A stretch of DNA of 30,391 bases from a virus, in IMG/VR virus record IMGVR_UViG_3300032086_001352, positions 1 to 30,391 of that record, one strand, 5' to 3'. The notes beneath the pieces were generated by a model. It was not told the DNA's origin. It did no database searches and saw nothing but the letters and a program-made list of their open reading frames with translations. Each line of letters begins with the position of its first letter. Within the stretch, counting starts at the first letter, position 1. Of this stretch, positions 1 to 6,512 are shown in pieces. Position numbers and translations under genes: made by a program.

Positions 1-312
1 ATAATAGAACTCAGTAGCAATTTCCCAACTCTCACAAATTGGTCCTTTACCGTCGCCATTTTTACCAAGATCACGTATCTCCCAGTCGATGATATACTCT
101 TCAAAAGCCTCGTTTTTGTATTCTATAAGTTTAGAAAGTGTTGGAATACCATTATCAATAATGCTATTGATATTGGATTGAGTAAGATCAGTAACAAAAT
201 AAGTGCTACCGCCTTTGAATTTCCAATGTGCTTCGTCAACACCATGTTCATAACCTTCGTTATGTGCCGCATAGTTTTCTCTATATTGAGTGTTTATTAC
301 TAAAGTTTGCAT
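1..312 (-). CDS. Conserved phage hypothetical protein, C-terminus cut by window edge
   Basis: The minus-strand reading frame opens at an ATG at 312 and stays open for 104 codons to base 1, so the C-terminus lies outside the window. The start is supported by a GGAG ribosome-binding site a few bases upstream and by a near-consensus sigma70 promoter at 346-373. The protein begins MQTLVINTQYRENYAAHNEG and contains the run WKFKGGSTYFV. I recall similar short proteins in T4-like marine phages but know no function. No catalytic motif or membrane segment is visible. Gene call is firm; function unknown. Confidence 0.8.
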   Translation of the reverse strand, partial: MQTLVINTQYRENYAAHNEGYEHGVDEAHWKFKGGSTYFVTDLTQSNINSIIDNGIPTLSKLIEYKNEAFEEYIIDWEIRDLGKNGDGKGPICESWEIATEFYY

Positions 313-345
313 ATTTACTCCTACCTAATTAATTAAACTATATAT

Positions 346-373
346 AGTATAACAAAAAAATCATAATTGTCAA
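346..373 (-). promoter_or_regulatory. Sigma70-type (early) promoter
   Basis: On the minus strand a perfect -35 box TTGACA (368-373) is followed after 16 bp by TATACT (346-351), one mismatch from TATAAT. It lies about 35 bp upstream of the ATG at 312. The same architecture recurs before dexA, the ferredoxin gene and nrdA, so host sigma70-dependent early transcription is likely. Confidence 0.7.
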
Positions 374-390
374 CACTTTATACAAAAAAA

Positions 391-398
391 GATAAATA
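391..398 (+). promoter_or_regulatory. Plus-strand late-promoter-like motif GATAAATA
   Basis: GATAAATA matches the NATAAATA late motif of T4-like marine phages and is one of two plus-strand copies located upstream of plus-strand genes. It lies 113 bp upstream of the 40-aa gene at 511. An alternative reading is that it is the -10 region of a sigma70 promoter whose -35 is TTGTCA about 18 bp upstream. Confidence 0.4.
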
Positions 399-401
399 TA
401 T

Positions 402-442
402 TTGTAACAAGATTGTAACATAAGTGTTGCATTACTGTTGCA
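402..442. repeat. Helically phased short direct repeats (operator-like)
   Basis: TTGTAACA occurs at 402-409 and 413-420, starts 11 bp apart. TGTTGCA then occurs at 425-431 and 436-442, again 11 bp apart. Four related boxes at about one helical turn, between divergent genes, resemble a protein-binding array. This is seen directly; the regulatory role is inferred. Confidence 0.4.
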
Positions 443-510
443 GTTCACATTAGTGATAAAGCAACTAGAACAGTTAGATACGATTTGTTACCTCATTACA
501 GGAGAATAAA

Positions 511-633
511 ATGGCGAAACCATTAGGAGTAGTAGCCATGCTAACTCAGTCAGCATCTACTACATTTAAAAAATTAGATAAATTAATTAAGGCTGGAAGT
601 TTCCACAGAGTTGCGAATCAGTTCTTAAATTAA
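511..633 (+). CDS. Small basic 40-aa protein on the opposite strand
   Basis: ATG at 511 is preceded by a good ribosome-binding site (ACAGGAG, 7 bases upstream of the ATG). The frame runs 40 codons to TAA at 631-633. The product begins MAKPLGVVAMLTQSASTTFK and is basic, with a short N-terminal hydrophobic stretch. It is transcribed away from the gene at 1-312, and its stop codon overlaps the stop of the convergent exonuclease gene. No family is recognised. The strong ribosome-binding site makes it a real gene candidate despite its size. Confidence 0.6.
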   Translation: MAKPLGVVAMLTQSASTTFKKLDKLIKAGSFHRVANQFLN

Positions 634-1169
634 CGAGGTTGGACGTTAAAGTCCCTATAAAATTGCTGTACGCATACTGCTTGCCAGTGTGCGTCAGCCT
701 GAGCATCATGTAAGTTTTCTTGTATTGCTTTTCTGGGATCTACAGGCATCATCTTAAATAATGTTCTACAGTCATTTACTTGCCAGTAAAACCAGTTCAT
801 ATGATGATCAAATGTCTTAAACAAGTCCTCTAAAATTACCATATCAAACTGTGGGCCTTGGCACCATATTGCTTCACAACCTGTTAGCCAACCATTAAGA
901 TCCTTCATAAAAACATCAACATCTGTTCTGCCAACATCTGAGAATGCCCTATCCTGAATACTTTGCTCTTGTTTGCCCCACCAGGCTAATGTACTCTCAT
1001 CAACTAGTCTGCCTTTTTCAGTTTGAGAGTCTACATCTAACATCCAATGTTTACCGTTGTTAGGCTCAATACTATTAAAAGGATTAAACTTTACAGCACC
1101 CACACTTAATACAACACTTCCAGGCTCTGTGCCTAATGTTTCTATGTCTATCATTGCATGTGTGGCCAT
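630..1169 (-). CDS. dexA: DEDDh 3'-5' exonuclease, T4 DexA-like
   Basis: The 179-aa protein has the full DEDDh exonuclease set: Exo I in MIDIETLG (D8, E10), Exo II in GPQFDMVIL (D109) and Exo III in HDAQADAHW (H154, D159). The opening IDIETLGTEPGSVVLSVGAV and the GRLVDESTLAWWGKQ segment match the Rv2179c-like family that includes T4 exonuclease A. It should hydrolyse single DNA strands 3' to 5' using two metal ions, possibly for host DNA breakdown or nucleotide salvage. A perfect TTGACA/TATAAT promoter lies directly upstream, which suggests early expression. The ATG has a GGAG box upstream. Length is slightly below that of T4 DexA. Confidence 0.88.
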   Translation of the reverse strand: MATHAMIDIETLGTEPGSVVLSVGAVKFNPFNSIEPNNGKHWMLDVDSQTEKGRLVDESTLAWWGKQEQSIQDRAFSDVGRTDVDVFMKDLNGWLTGCEAIWCQGPQFDMVILEDLFKTFDHHMNWFYWQVNDCRTLFKMMPVDPRKAIQENLHDAQADAHWQAVCVQQFYRDFNVQPR

Positions 1170-1192
1170 AAGATTACTCCATTTAAAGTAAT

Positions 1193-1220
1193 ATTATAGC
1201 AAAAGATGTACTTATGTCAA
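1193..1220 (-). promoter_or_regulatory. Consensus sigma70 promoter upstream of dexA
   Basis: On the minus strand TTGACA (1215-1220) and TATAAT (1193-1198) are both perfect hexamers, with a 16-bp spacer. It sits immediately after the stop of the glycosyltransferase gene at 1224 and about 24 bp upstream of the dexA ATG. It would give dexA its own early transcript. Confidence 0.8.
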
Positions 1221-1223
1221 GTA

Positions 1224-2111
1224 CTAAAGGGAAATAATAGTATCGTCAGGTAACTCGTCTTGTCCGTCTATTGGTGATAATTGCCCTGCACCTTTAACAC
1301 CATCAGCCCATTGCATCTTTTCAAATGGGTCTTGATCGCCCGCCACAACTTTATCCCAAAACTCACTATGATTTCCTATCTTGTCTAGGAACCATGCGAT
1401 CTTGGCCGCTGAACTTACTCTGGCTTGTTGCATGTCTGCATGACCAAAGTCTTTGGGGTCGCTTGGATTACCTTCCATATACTTTCTGTTTTGGAAAGTT
1501 TCGTCATCATTATTGCCTGTGATATCTGCTCTGTCATGAATAAACTTAAAGTCTACTCTTTCAAAAATGTCAAGCATATATGCAATATGACTTAACCAAG
1601 CATCGTTCTGTGGATTTTGGCTTAAATGTCCCATTAAAATAAACCAATCTTTAGGTACAATAGGAAGTATTGCGTAAGGATGTCCATCATGATTATCTTT
1701 AGGTCCTAATAACTTAAATTGGCCATCGTATTGCCTAATTACATCGTCCCACCCTTCTGATTCCATTAAGCAATCATCGTTCCAAAAGAACAACCAATCA
1801 CCTGTGGCCGCACCTGCTAGTGTATTAACGTATATATGTAAATTGTCATATCCTAATGGCTTAAATACACTTGCTCTTGCTTCTATACTCCTTTCATTAA
1901 AGTATGGTGCTAGTTCTTCTTTAATGTATTCACTTACACCCTCATCATCGTCATCTATACCAAAAAGTATTTCCAGTCTCTCTGGTTGGTTTGCTTTATC
2001 TATTAAAGACTGTATACTTTTCTTTAATACTTCTCTCCTCCCTCTTGTAGGTAGTAATACTGAAATAATTGTATCGCTTACTTTTTTCTTTTTAGGTTGT
2101 TGTTTTGCCAC
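1224..2111 (-). CDS. GT-A fold (family 2-like) glycosyltransferase
   Basis: From the preferred GTG start at 2111 the product is 295 aa. It begins MAKQQPKKKK, then has the GT2-type nucleotide-binding strand ISVLLPTRGR, an acidic IDDDDEG patch and a metal-binding-like FFWNDDCL. The frame is open up to a GTG at 2174, but the start at 2111 has AGAGGT 5 bases upstream and reduces the overlap with the upstream gene to 20 bp. It probably transfers a sugar from a nucleotide-sugar donor. Its acceptor is unknown: host surface glycan, virion glycan or DNA base are all possible. It follows a second GT-A gene and a carbohydrate-associated oxygenase fusion, probably in one operon. Confidence 0.72.
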   Translation of the reverse strand: MAKQQPKKKKVSDTIISVLLPTRGRREVLKKSIQSLIDKANQPERLEILFGIDDDDEGVSEYIKEELAPYFNERSIEARASVFKPLGYDNLHIYVNTLAGAATGDWLFFWNDDCLMESEGWDDVIRQYDGQFKLLGPKDNHDGHPYAILPIVPKDWFILMGHLSQNPQNDAWLSHIAYMLDIFERVDFKFIHDRADITGNNDDETFQNRKYMEGNPSDPKDFGHADMQQARVSSAAKIAWFLDKIGNHSEFWDKVVAGDQDPFEKMQWADGVKGAGQLSPIDGQDELPDDTIISL

Positions 2112-3030
2112 TTTGTACCTCTTGTTTTCTGGAATAATTATTTTCACCTGTGAATAACTTTCTGATATTACCACGGAATGTATAATGCCCTACATGATTA
2201 AGGGCAGTACGTGGATCTAAATATACAGTACCTCCCATATTCTGCCATGTTCTGCAGAACATATAATCCTCTGACAAATAACGTCTGCTTTCTGGATCAA
2301 TCATTGTGTCAAATAGTGCATACATAAATGGTTCAAACTTTTGATCTACATTTATATCATTAACATATTTGTATTCAGGATGTTTATCAAACATTTGCTG
2401 TATTACATCTTTCCTAATACACATAAAGCCTGTTCCTGCGTCTTTTAGTTTTACTAAATTATCCTCTATTTGTACTTGCGGTGTTTTATTACCTTTTTCG
2501 TCTTCTAAGAAATCAAAGTTTACAACATAATTAGAACTGTGTCCTTCAATTGTTTCTTCTGTTTCTGTTTCATCTGCTCTAGCGGCACTTATAATACTTG
2601 TCCAGTTAAGAGCTTTTTTAGGATAAGCACCTACAACAATAGGTTTGTCGTATGCTACCATTCTTAAAATATCTTCTGGATTAAATTCTATATCAGCATC
2701 AATAAAAAATAAATGTGTTGCTGATTGATTCTCCATAAAGAAACTTGTAAGTGTGTTTCTACCTCTAGTAACTAGACTTTCATTTGCTAATGTGCTAACT
2801 GTATATTGAATATTATACTTGTTACATAAAATTGCTAATCTCATCATACTTCTAAAGTACGGCTCTCCTAATTGACCACCATAACAAGGTGTTGCAATAA
2901 AAATATGTTTTTGTCTAAGTAATCCTAAAGGTATCTCAACTTTTGAGTCAAGAAGATTAAACATAACATCATTATGCTTTGCTTCTTCAACCTTTGTATT
3001 TGGTGTAGGTTTTGTTTTTTTCTTTGCCAT
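2092..3030 (-). CDS. GT-A type glycosyltransferase with DxD motif
   Basis: This 312-aa protein has a lysine-rich N-terminus, then the strand IFIATPCYGG (about residues 43-52), LVTRGRNTLTSFF and the metal-binding FFIDADIEF (D111, D113). The layout matches GT2-like GT-A transferases. It ends by overlapping the next glycosyltransferase and starts 2 bp after the fusion gene upstream. The two transferases may act in sequence on one glycan. Donor and acceptor cannot be read from the sequence. The ATG at 3030 is preceded by the end of the upstream gene with little room for a separate promoter. Confidence 0.72.
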   Translation of the reverse strand: MAKKKTKPTPNTKVEEAKHNDVMFNLLDSKVEIPLGLLRQKHIFIATPCYGGQLGEPYFRSMMRLAILCNKYNIQYTVSTLANESLVTRGRNTLTSFFMENQSATHLFFIDADIEFNPEDILRMVAYDKPIVVGAYPKKALNWTSIISAARADETETEETIEGHSSNYVVNFDFLEDEKGNKTPQVQIEDNLVKLKDAGTGFMCIRKDVIQQMFDKHPEYKYVNDINVDQKFEPFMYALFDTMIDPESRRYLSEDYMFCRTWQNMGGTVYLDPRTALNHVGHYTFRGNIRKLFTGENNYSRKQEVQSGKTTT

Positions 3031-3032
3031 GT

Positions 3033-4169
3033 TTATCTTGTGTGTCCTAGTAATAAGTCTGGGTCTTCTTCGTCATTAATATATTCAAATATTTTATCTA
3101 AATACTTTCTTTCCTTGTCGTTATTTAACAATATCCTTTCATCAACGAATAGAAGATCGGTATTATTTGCTAATGCAAGATCAATTAACTCGTCTCTTCT
3201 CTTTTTATCGTAAGTTATTCCCAAAATACTAGGAAAAAGTATGCCATGAATATTTGGGTCACGAATAAAGTCTTCTAGCATTGGTTCCCAATGACAAAAA
3301 CTTAGTTCTAATGGATAGTCTGCCGGAACAATTCCAACATCTTTACAAAATTGTTGCATAACCATACTGGTAACAAAAAATGGTGTAGTTTCACAAAATC
3401 TACTATTCATGTCAATATAATTAATCCATGTTTTATTGGTTTCAATATTGTCTAATGGTTGCCTGTATTCTCCATGTAATCTAAAGTATCCACCAGGTCT
3501 ACGTCTTCCGTAATTACCACCTTTTACAAGTACTCTAGTATCAAAACTCCAACGTGTAATATCAGTATCGTTATTGATATTACCATGTAAGTGTCCTTGT
3601 TGGAACAACCAACTTTGCCCAGGAGATGCAGTACAAGGAATACTATGTTCTAAACACAACTTTTGTATTTCCTGGTAACTTAACTGCTCATCATAAGTCT
3701 TTTGTGTTATCATTCTGCTTTGTTGCCAAGGAAGTATTTGCATAGTATTAGAGCCCCATGCTTCAGTGATTGGACTCCAGATACTAAACATGCCTGGACC
3801 ATGTCCAAACCATATACCTTGATGGAAGTTTAATGTTCTACCATGCTTGGCCTGGTTAGGTATAACTACTCTAACACCAACAACATCTTGAACCATAAAG
3901 TCTGAACCACCTAAACGTGGTCTTGCAATATCTTCTACAAAGTCATCCAACTTTCTTGCAAACTCTTCTGTTTTACAAATTCGTTGGACGTCCCAAACAA
4001 AATCATTTATTTCATTTGGGTCCATGACCTCATGTAATTTTTCAAGTTCAGTTACTTGTGGATATTTTTCCTGTACAGCATCTATAAAATACTGACGCCA
4101 ATTATATTTTTCATGATCATGATCAATTAATTGATTATCCCATTCATAGTTTAACTTGTTTAATTCCAT
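3033..4169 (-). CDS. 2OG-Fe(II) oxygenase-like domain fused to sporadic carbohydrate cluster domain
   Basis: The 378-aa protein appears bipartite. Residues about 90-215 look like a phytanoyl-dioxygenase-type 2OG-Fe(II) domain: VRVVIPNQ, FHQGIWFG (H116), IWSPITEAWGSNTMQILP, then QQGHLHGN (H193/H195) and RWSFDTR (R206). Residues about 260-365 (TSMVMQQFCKDVG, LEDFIRDPNIHGILFPSILG, RRDELI, FVDERILL) resemble the second family of the sporadic carbohydrate cluster. In bacteria these are, as I recall, separate neighbouring genes; here they seem joined. The usual HxD iron motif reads HQG, so the chemistry may differ or the site may be inactive. Context with two glycosyltransferases supports sugar modification. 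AAGGAAG upstream of the ATG supports the start. Confidence 0.6.
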   Translation of the reverse strand: MELNKLNYEWDNQLIDHDHEKYNWRQYFIDAVQEKYPQVTELEKLHEVMDPNEINDFVWDVQRICKTEEFARKLDDFVEDIARPRLGGSDFMVQDVVGVRVVIPNQAKHGRTLNFHQGIWFGHGPGMFSIWSPITEAWGSNTMQILPWQQSRMITQKTYDEQLSYQEIQKLCLEHSIPCTASPGQSWLFQQGHLHGNINNDTDITRWSFDTRVLVKGGNYGRRRPGGYFRLHGEYRQPLDNIETNKTWINYIDMNSRFCETTPFFVTSMVMQQFCKDVGIVPADYPLELSFCHWEPMLEDFIRDPNIHGILFPSILGITYDKKRRDELIDLALANNTDLLFVDERILLNNDKERKYLDKIFEYINDEEDPDLLLGHTR

Positions 4170-4185
4170 CCATCTTCCTTATAAA

Positions 4186-4261
4186 TGGTGGAGCGAAGAG
4201 GGATCGAACCTCCGACCTCCTGGTTGCAAACCAGGCGCTCTCCCAACTGAGCTACCGCCCC
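4186..4261 (-). tRNA. tRNA-Ala (anticodon UGC)
   Basis: The minus strand folds as a full cloverleaf: acceptor GGGGCGG with TCGCTCC, D-stem GCTC/GAGC, anticodon stem CCTGG/CCAGG around TTTGCAA (anticodon TGC), and T-arm GGAGG-TTCGATC-CCTCT. The discriminator A is followed by an encoded CCA (4186-4188). Without CCA it is 73 nt. It lies 16 bp upstream of the oxygenase-fusion ATG and probably shares its transcript. Confidence 0.95.
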
Positions 4262-4279
4262 TATATTAATATTATTATA

Positions 4280-4543
4280 TTACTTAAGGTTTCTATTTAA
4301 ATATGCAGTCATTTTATCGCCTACTGCTTTAGAATTTCTTGCTATATTGTTGCCAATTGTTTCAGCATTCTTCATAATATTTTTGCTGATTTCCTCTGCG
4401 TTCTTTTGAACGTTTTCGCCAACTTTAGTCCAATCAAAATCAATTGCTACGATTTTATCTTTCTTAGTTGTTGCTTTTTTAGTAACTTTTTTTGCTACTG
4501 CTTTCTTTGTAACTTTCTTTGTTACTGCTTTTTCTTTTACCAT
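4280..4543 (-). CDS. Lysine-rich, histone H1-like small protein
   Basis: The 87-aa product has an N-terminal half made of KKVTKKA-type repeats (residues about 5-28), resembling histone H1 or KTK-repeat tails. A second half follows with repeated amphipathic units (NAEEISKNIMKNAETIGNNI). The basic tail could bind nucleic acid and the second half could form a helix. It lies between two tRNA genes, 18 bp from tRNA-Ala. No family assignment is made. DNA condensation or transcript binding is only a guess. Confidence 0.7.
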   Translation of the reverse strand: MVKEKAVTKKVTKKAVAKKVTKKATTKKDKIVAIDFDWTKVGENVQKNAEEISKNIMKNAETIGNNIARNSKAVGDKMTAYLNRNLK

Positions 4544-4582
4544 TTTTGTTATCCTGTTGCTCTTGCAACGTTATTGTTGTAA

Positions 4583-4658
4583 TGGTGCTGGTAGTCGGAT
4601 TCGAACTGACGACCTACTGATTACAAATCAGTTGCTCTACCAACTGAGCTATACCAGC
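4583..4658 (-). tRNA. tRNA-Thr (anticodon UGU)
   Basis: The minus strand gives acceptor GCTGGTA paired with TACCAGC, D-stem GCTC/GAGC, anticodon stem ACTGA/TCAGT around TTTGTAA (anticodon TGT) and a T-arm with TTCGAAT. The discriminator A is followed by an encoded CCA at 4583-4585. Without CCA it is 73 nt. A CATAAATA motif lies 16 bp upstream. Confidence 0.95.
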
Positions 4659-4673
4659 CTTTATTACGACAAG

Positions 4674-4681
4674 TATTTATG
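4674..4681 (-). promoter_or_regulatory. Late-type motif CATAAATA before the tRNA-Thr gene
   Basis: On the minus strand CATAAATA lies 16 bp upstream of the first base of tRNA-Thr and downstream of the terminator at 4706-4730. This is a suitable place to start a tRNA-Thr / Lys-rich protein / tRNA-Ala / oxygenase transcript. Confidence 0.45.
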
Positions 4682-4705
4682 GTAAGGTATGAAATATTAT
4701 AGATG

Positions 4706-4730
4706 AAAAAGGGCGATATAAACCGCCCTT
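4706..4730 (-). terminator. Rho-independent terminator
   Basis: On the minus strand AAGGGCG pairs with CGCCCTT across an 8-nt loop, followed by a run of T (complement of 4706-4710). It sits 14 bp past the stop of the acidic protein gene at 4745. Confidence 0.8.
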
Positions 4731-4744
4731 AAGGTTTTTGTTGG

Positions 4745-5368
4745 TTAAACTTGTGGAGGAGTTTCGTCACCTTCTTGAGGAGCCACTGGAGCCTCTGGTG
4801 CAACCTCTGGCGCCATTTCTGGAGCCATATCACCTTCAACTGGAGGTACTGGTGCCGGTTCTACCGGAGCCTCTTCTACTAAAAATCCATCTGCGTCTAA
4901 AACAGGTTCAGTTGATACTGGTTCCATTGTTTCAGGCATATCTGCATTTGCTTCTTCATGATGTTCTTCAACAAAGACTGTGCTTGATGAGTCATAATCG
5001 TACCATTCTGTGGCATAATCATTACTCCAATCACTGCCTTCTACCCATGTGTTTGATTCACATTCATATGAAACAGATGCGTTTGCATTGTCACAATAAT
5101 TGTATGTGTCCCATTCCCATTGAGTAGGTTCCATCCAACACTGGCAACACTCGTCCCAATAAGCCGCATCGCTGAAGCCTTCTGGTTTTTCGTGGGTTGG
5201 TGTCATTGGATGTAAGTAATCACCTTCTGCCGGTGCTGTAAATACTGCTTCGTATTCTTCTACTGGCTCTTGATGATGTGGAATTTCCCAGAGTTTCATT
5301 TCAACTTGGTTGATTTTCTCTCTAAGTTCGTGTAGCATGTTTGCTAGGTCTATTCGTGGGTCTAACAT
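4745..5368 (-). CDS. Acidic Trp/Cys-containing protein with Pro-Glu-Ala repeat tail
   Basis: The 207-aa product has a short helical N-terminus (LHELREKINQVEMKLWEI). The middle is rich in Trp, Tyr, Cys and acidic residues (YWDECCQCWMEPTQWEW). The tail has degenerate APE repeats such as MAPEMAPEVAPEAP. No catalytic motif or signal peptide is visible. It stands alone between a GATAAATA motif (5443-5450) and a terminator (4706-4730), so it is probably a single-gene late unit. The composition suggests a disordered linker; function is unknown. Confidence 0.7.
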   Translation of the reverse strand: MLDPRIDLANMLHELREKINQVEMKLWEIPHHQEPVEEYEAVFTAPAEGDYLHPMTPTHEKPEGFSDAAYWDECCQCWMEPTQWEWDTYNYCDNANASVSYECESNTWVEGSDWSNDYATEWYDYDSSSTVFVEEHHEEANADMPETMEPVSTEPVLDADGFLVEEAPVEPAPVPPVEGDMAPEMAPEVAPEAPVAPQEGDETPPQV

Positions 5369-5442
5369 AATATAATCTCCGTGTGTTTACTTGTTATTCT
5401 AGAATATTATGTGTGTGATAATAATGTACTTATATGTAGTTG

Positions 5443-5450
5443 TATTTATC
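5443..5450 (-). promoter_or_regulatory. Late-type motif GATAAATA
   Basis: GATAAATA on the minus strand lies 75 bp upstream of the ATG at 5368, between the terminator of the preceding gene and this gene, in an intergenic stretch that holds no other recognisable element. Confidence 0.5.
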
Positions 5451-5470
5451 TTTCCGAAATTTTACTCATA

Positions 5471-5492
5471 AAAAAAGCACCAATGGGTGCTT
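5471..5492 (-). terminator. Rho-independent terminator
   Basis: AAGCACC and GGTGCTT form a 7-bp perfect stem with a 4-nt loop, followed on the minus strand by six T. It begins 5 bp past the stop codon of the 56-aa gene at 5498. Confidence 0.85.
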
Positions 5493-5497
5493 AAAAA

Positions 5498-5668
5498 TTA
5501 TCTTTCGCTAAAAGGTTTTTTAGAAACAAATTCATTGAGCCGTTCTGCTTCAGCCAAAACTTCTTCAGTCGTAGGCATGTCTTCAGGAGTTTTTGCCTTT
5601 GCCTGTAATATCTCTTTTGCTTCTCGAACCAAATCTAAACGTATCTCATATGGAGTTTTGTTTGACAT
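5498..5668 (-). CDS. Small conserved phage protein (YEIR type), 56 aa
   Basis: ATG at 5668 opens a 56-codon frame ending in TAA at 5498-5500. The product begins MSNKTPYEIRLDLVREAKEI and ends with ERLNEFVSKKPFSER. Short proteins with a YEIR...L..A core and a LNEFVS-like end are, as I recall, widespread in T4-like marine phages and have no known role. The sequence predicts two helices. It has its own late-like motif at 5701 and a terminator directly downstream, so it appears to be monocistronic. Confidence 0.78.
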   Translation of the reverse strand: MSNKTPYEIRLDLVREAKEILQAKAKTPEDMPTTEEVLAEAERLNEFVSKKPFSER

Positions 5669-5700
5669 TTATGTTACCCTATAAATTTTTTATATGCTTA

Positions 5701-5708
5701 TATTTATC
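5701..5708 (-). promoter_or_regulatory. Late-type motif GATAAATA
   Basis: GATAAATA on the minus strand lies 32 bp upstream of the ATG at 5668, the normal distance for a -10-like late element followed by a short leader. Confidence 0.55.
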
Positions 5709-5737
5709 ACATACTAACTTTAATGTTATAACTGTGT

Positions 5738-6241
5738 TTATGTCAAAGTTTTGCTTATAGATTTTAGTACAGGTAAAATTATTTTAGGAATCTGGTTAGG
5801 TTGTTTATATAGATCTTTTGCCGTCTGAATATCTCCTGTTGCTTTTACTAATGCAAGTAACCTATAATGTTGAGGTGATAGAAAAAATTCTAAATTGGAT
5901 TTGCGATTAAAATTATAATTAAATTCCAATATATTAAGGTAATTCCAGTTGTAATCTCTTTCATGGTCCAAAACTTCTTCTAATTCTTGCCATTCATTGT
6001 CATCTAATTCTAAATAATCTGCAACTGCTTCTTTAAACGTAATAGGTTCTAAACCTTGCCATGCAGACTGTCTTATTATAGTTCTTAATTGGTTTGCTAA
6101 GTAAGTGAGTAGGTCAACAGAATCGCTATTTTGTTCTAGGTTAGAAGTATTAATAATGTCATGAATTTCTACAAGTTTAGTCACAGGTGGAATTTTAGAT
6201 GATAGAACAGTATTGCATCTATCATGTATAGTTTGTGTCAT
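5738..6241 (-). CDS. Phage protein of unknown function, 167 aa
   Basis: The product begins MTQTIHDRCNTVLSSKIPPV and looks largely helical. It has an acidic middle (YLELDDNEWQELEEVLDHERD) and an aromatic stretch YNWNYLNILEFNYNF. No motif identifies a family. Its ATG lies 4 bp beyond the stop of the upstream 85-aa membrane protein gene, so the two are probably co-transcribed with the lipase. Confidence 0.7.
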   Translation of the reverse strand: MTQTIHDRCNTVLSSKIPPVTKLVEIHDIINTSNLEQNSDSVDLLTYLANQLRTIIRQSAWQGLEPITFKEAVADYLELDDNEWQELEEVLDHERDYNWNYLNILEFNYNFNRKSNLEFFLSPQHYRLLALVKATGDIQTAKDLYKQPNQIPKIILPVLKSISKTLT

Positions 6242-6245
6242 ACAC

Positions 6246-6503
6246 TTATTTATTTTTCTTTAGTTTCGCTACTTCTTTTTCTAAGTCTACAATTCGCTGT
6301 CCTAATAATGGATATTGTTTGAGCCATTTTTCTTCTCTAGTAGCAATTTCTATATCGTATCTCTTTGCTACCCACTCCATAGTGTTGTCCATTTTTACTT
6401 GGAACCATACACCTACTTTGGTGTTTTTAAACCACTGATAAAAACTACTACCTATAATGCTAGATAGAATTGCTTTTAGTGATAATATAATTAACCAGTT
6501 CAT
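6246..6503 (-). CDS. Small membrane-anchored protein with coiled-coil tail
   Basis: The 85-aa product starts with a hydrophobic helix (WLIILSLKAILSSIIGSSFY, residues 3-22). A charged region and a C-terminal heptad-like segment (QRIVDLEKEVAKLKKNK) follow. It therefore probably sits in the inner membrane with a cytoplasmic coiled coil. It lies 9 bp after the lipase gene. A role in lysis (spanin or holin accessory) is possible but not supported by a specific motif. Confidence 0.65.
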   Translation of the reverse strand: MNWLIILSLKAILSSIIGSSFYQWFKNTKVGVWFQVKMDNTMEWVAKRYDIEIATREEKWLKQYPLLGQRIVDLEKEVAKLKKNK

Positions 6504-6512
6504 ATTGTTTCC

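Noticed and set aside
2112-2174. Longer N-terminus of the glycosyltransferase starting at GTG 2174
   Set aside because: The start at 2111 has a good AGAGGT box and removes most of the overlap with the upstream gene.
4738-5127. Plus-strand 129-aa Leu/Pro-rich frame
   Set aside because: It is the antisense shadow of the Pro-Glu-Ala repeat of the gene at 4745-5368.
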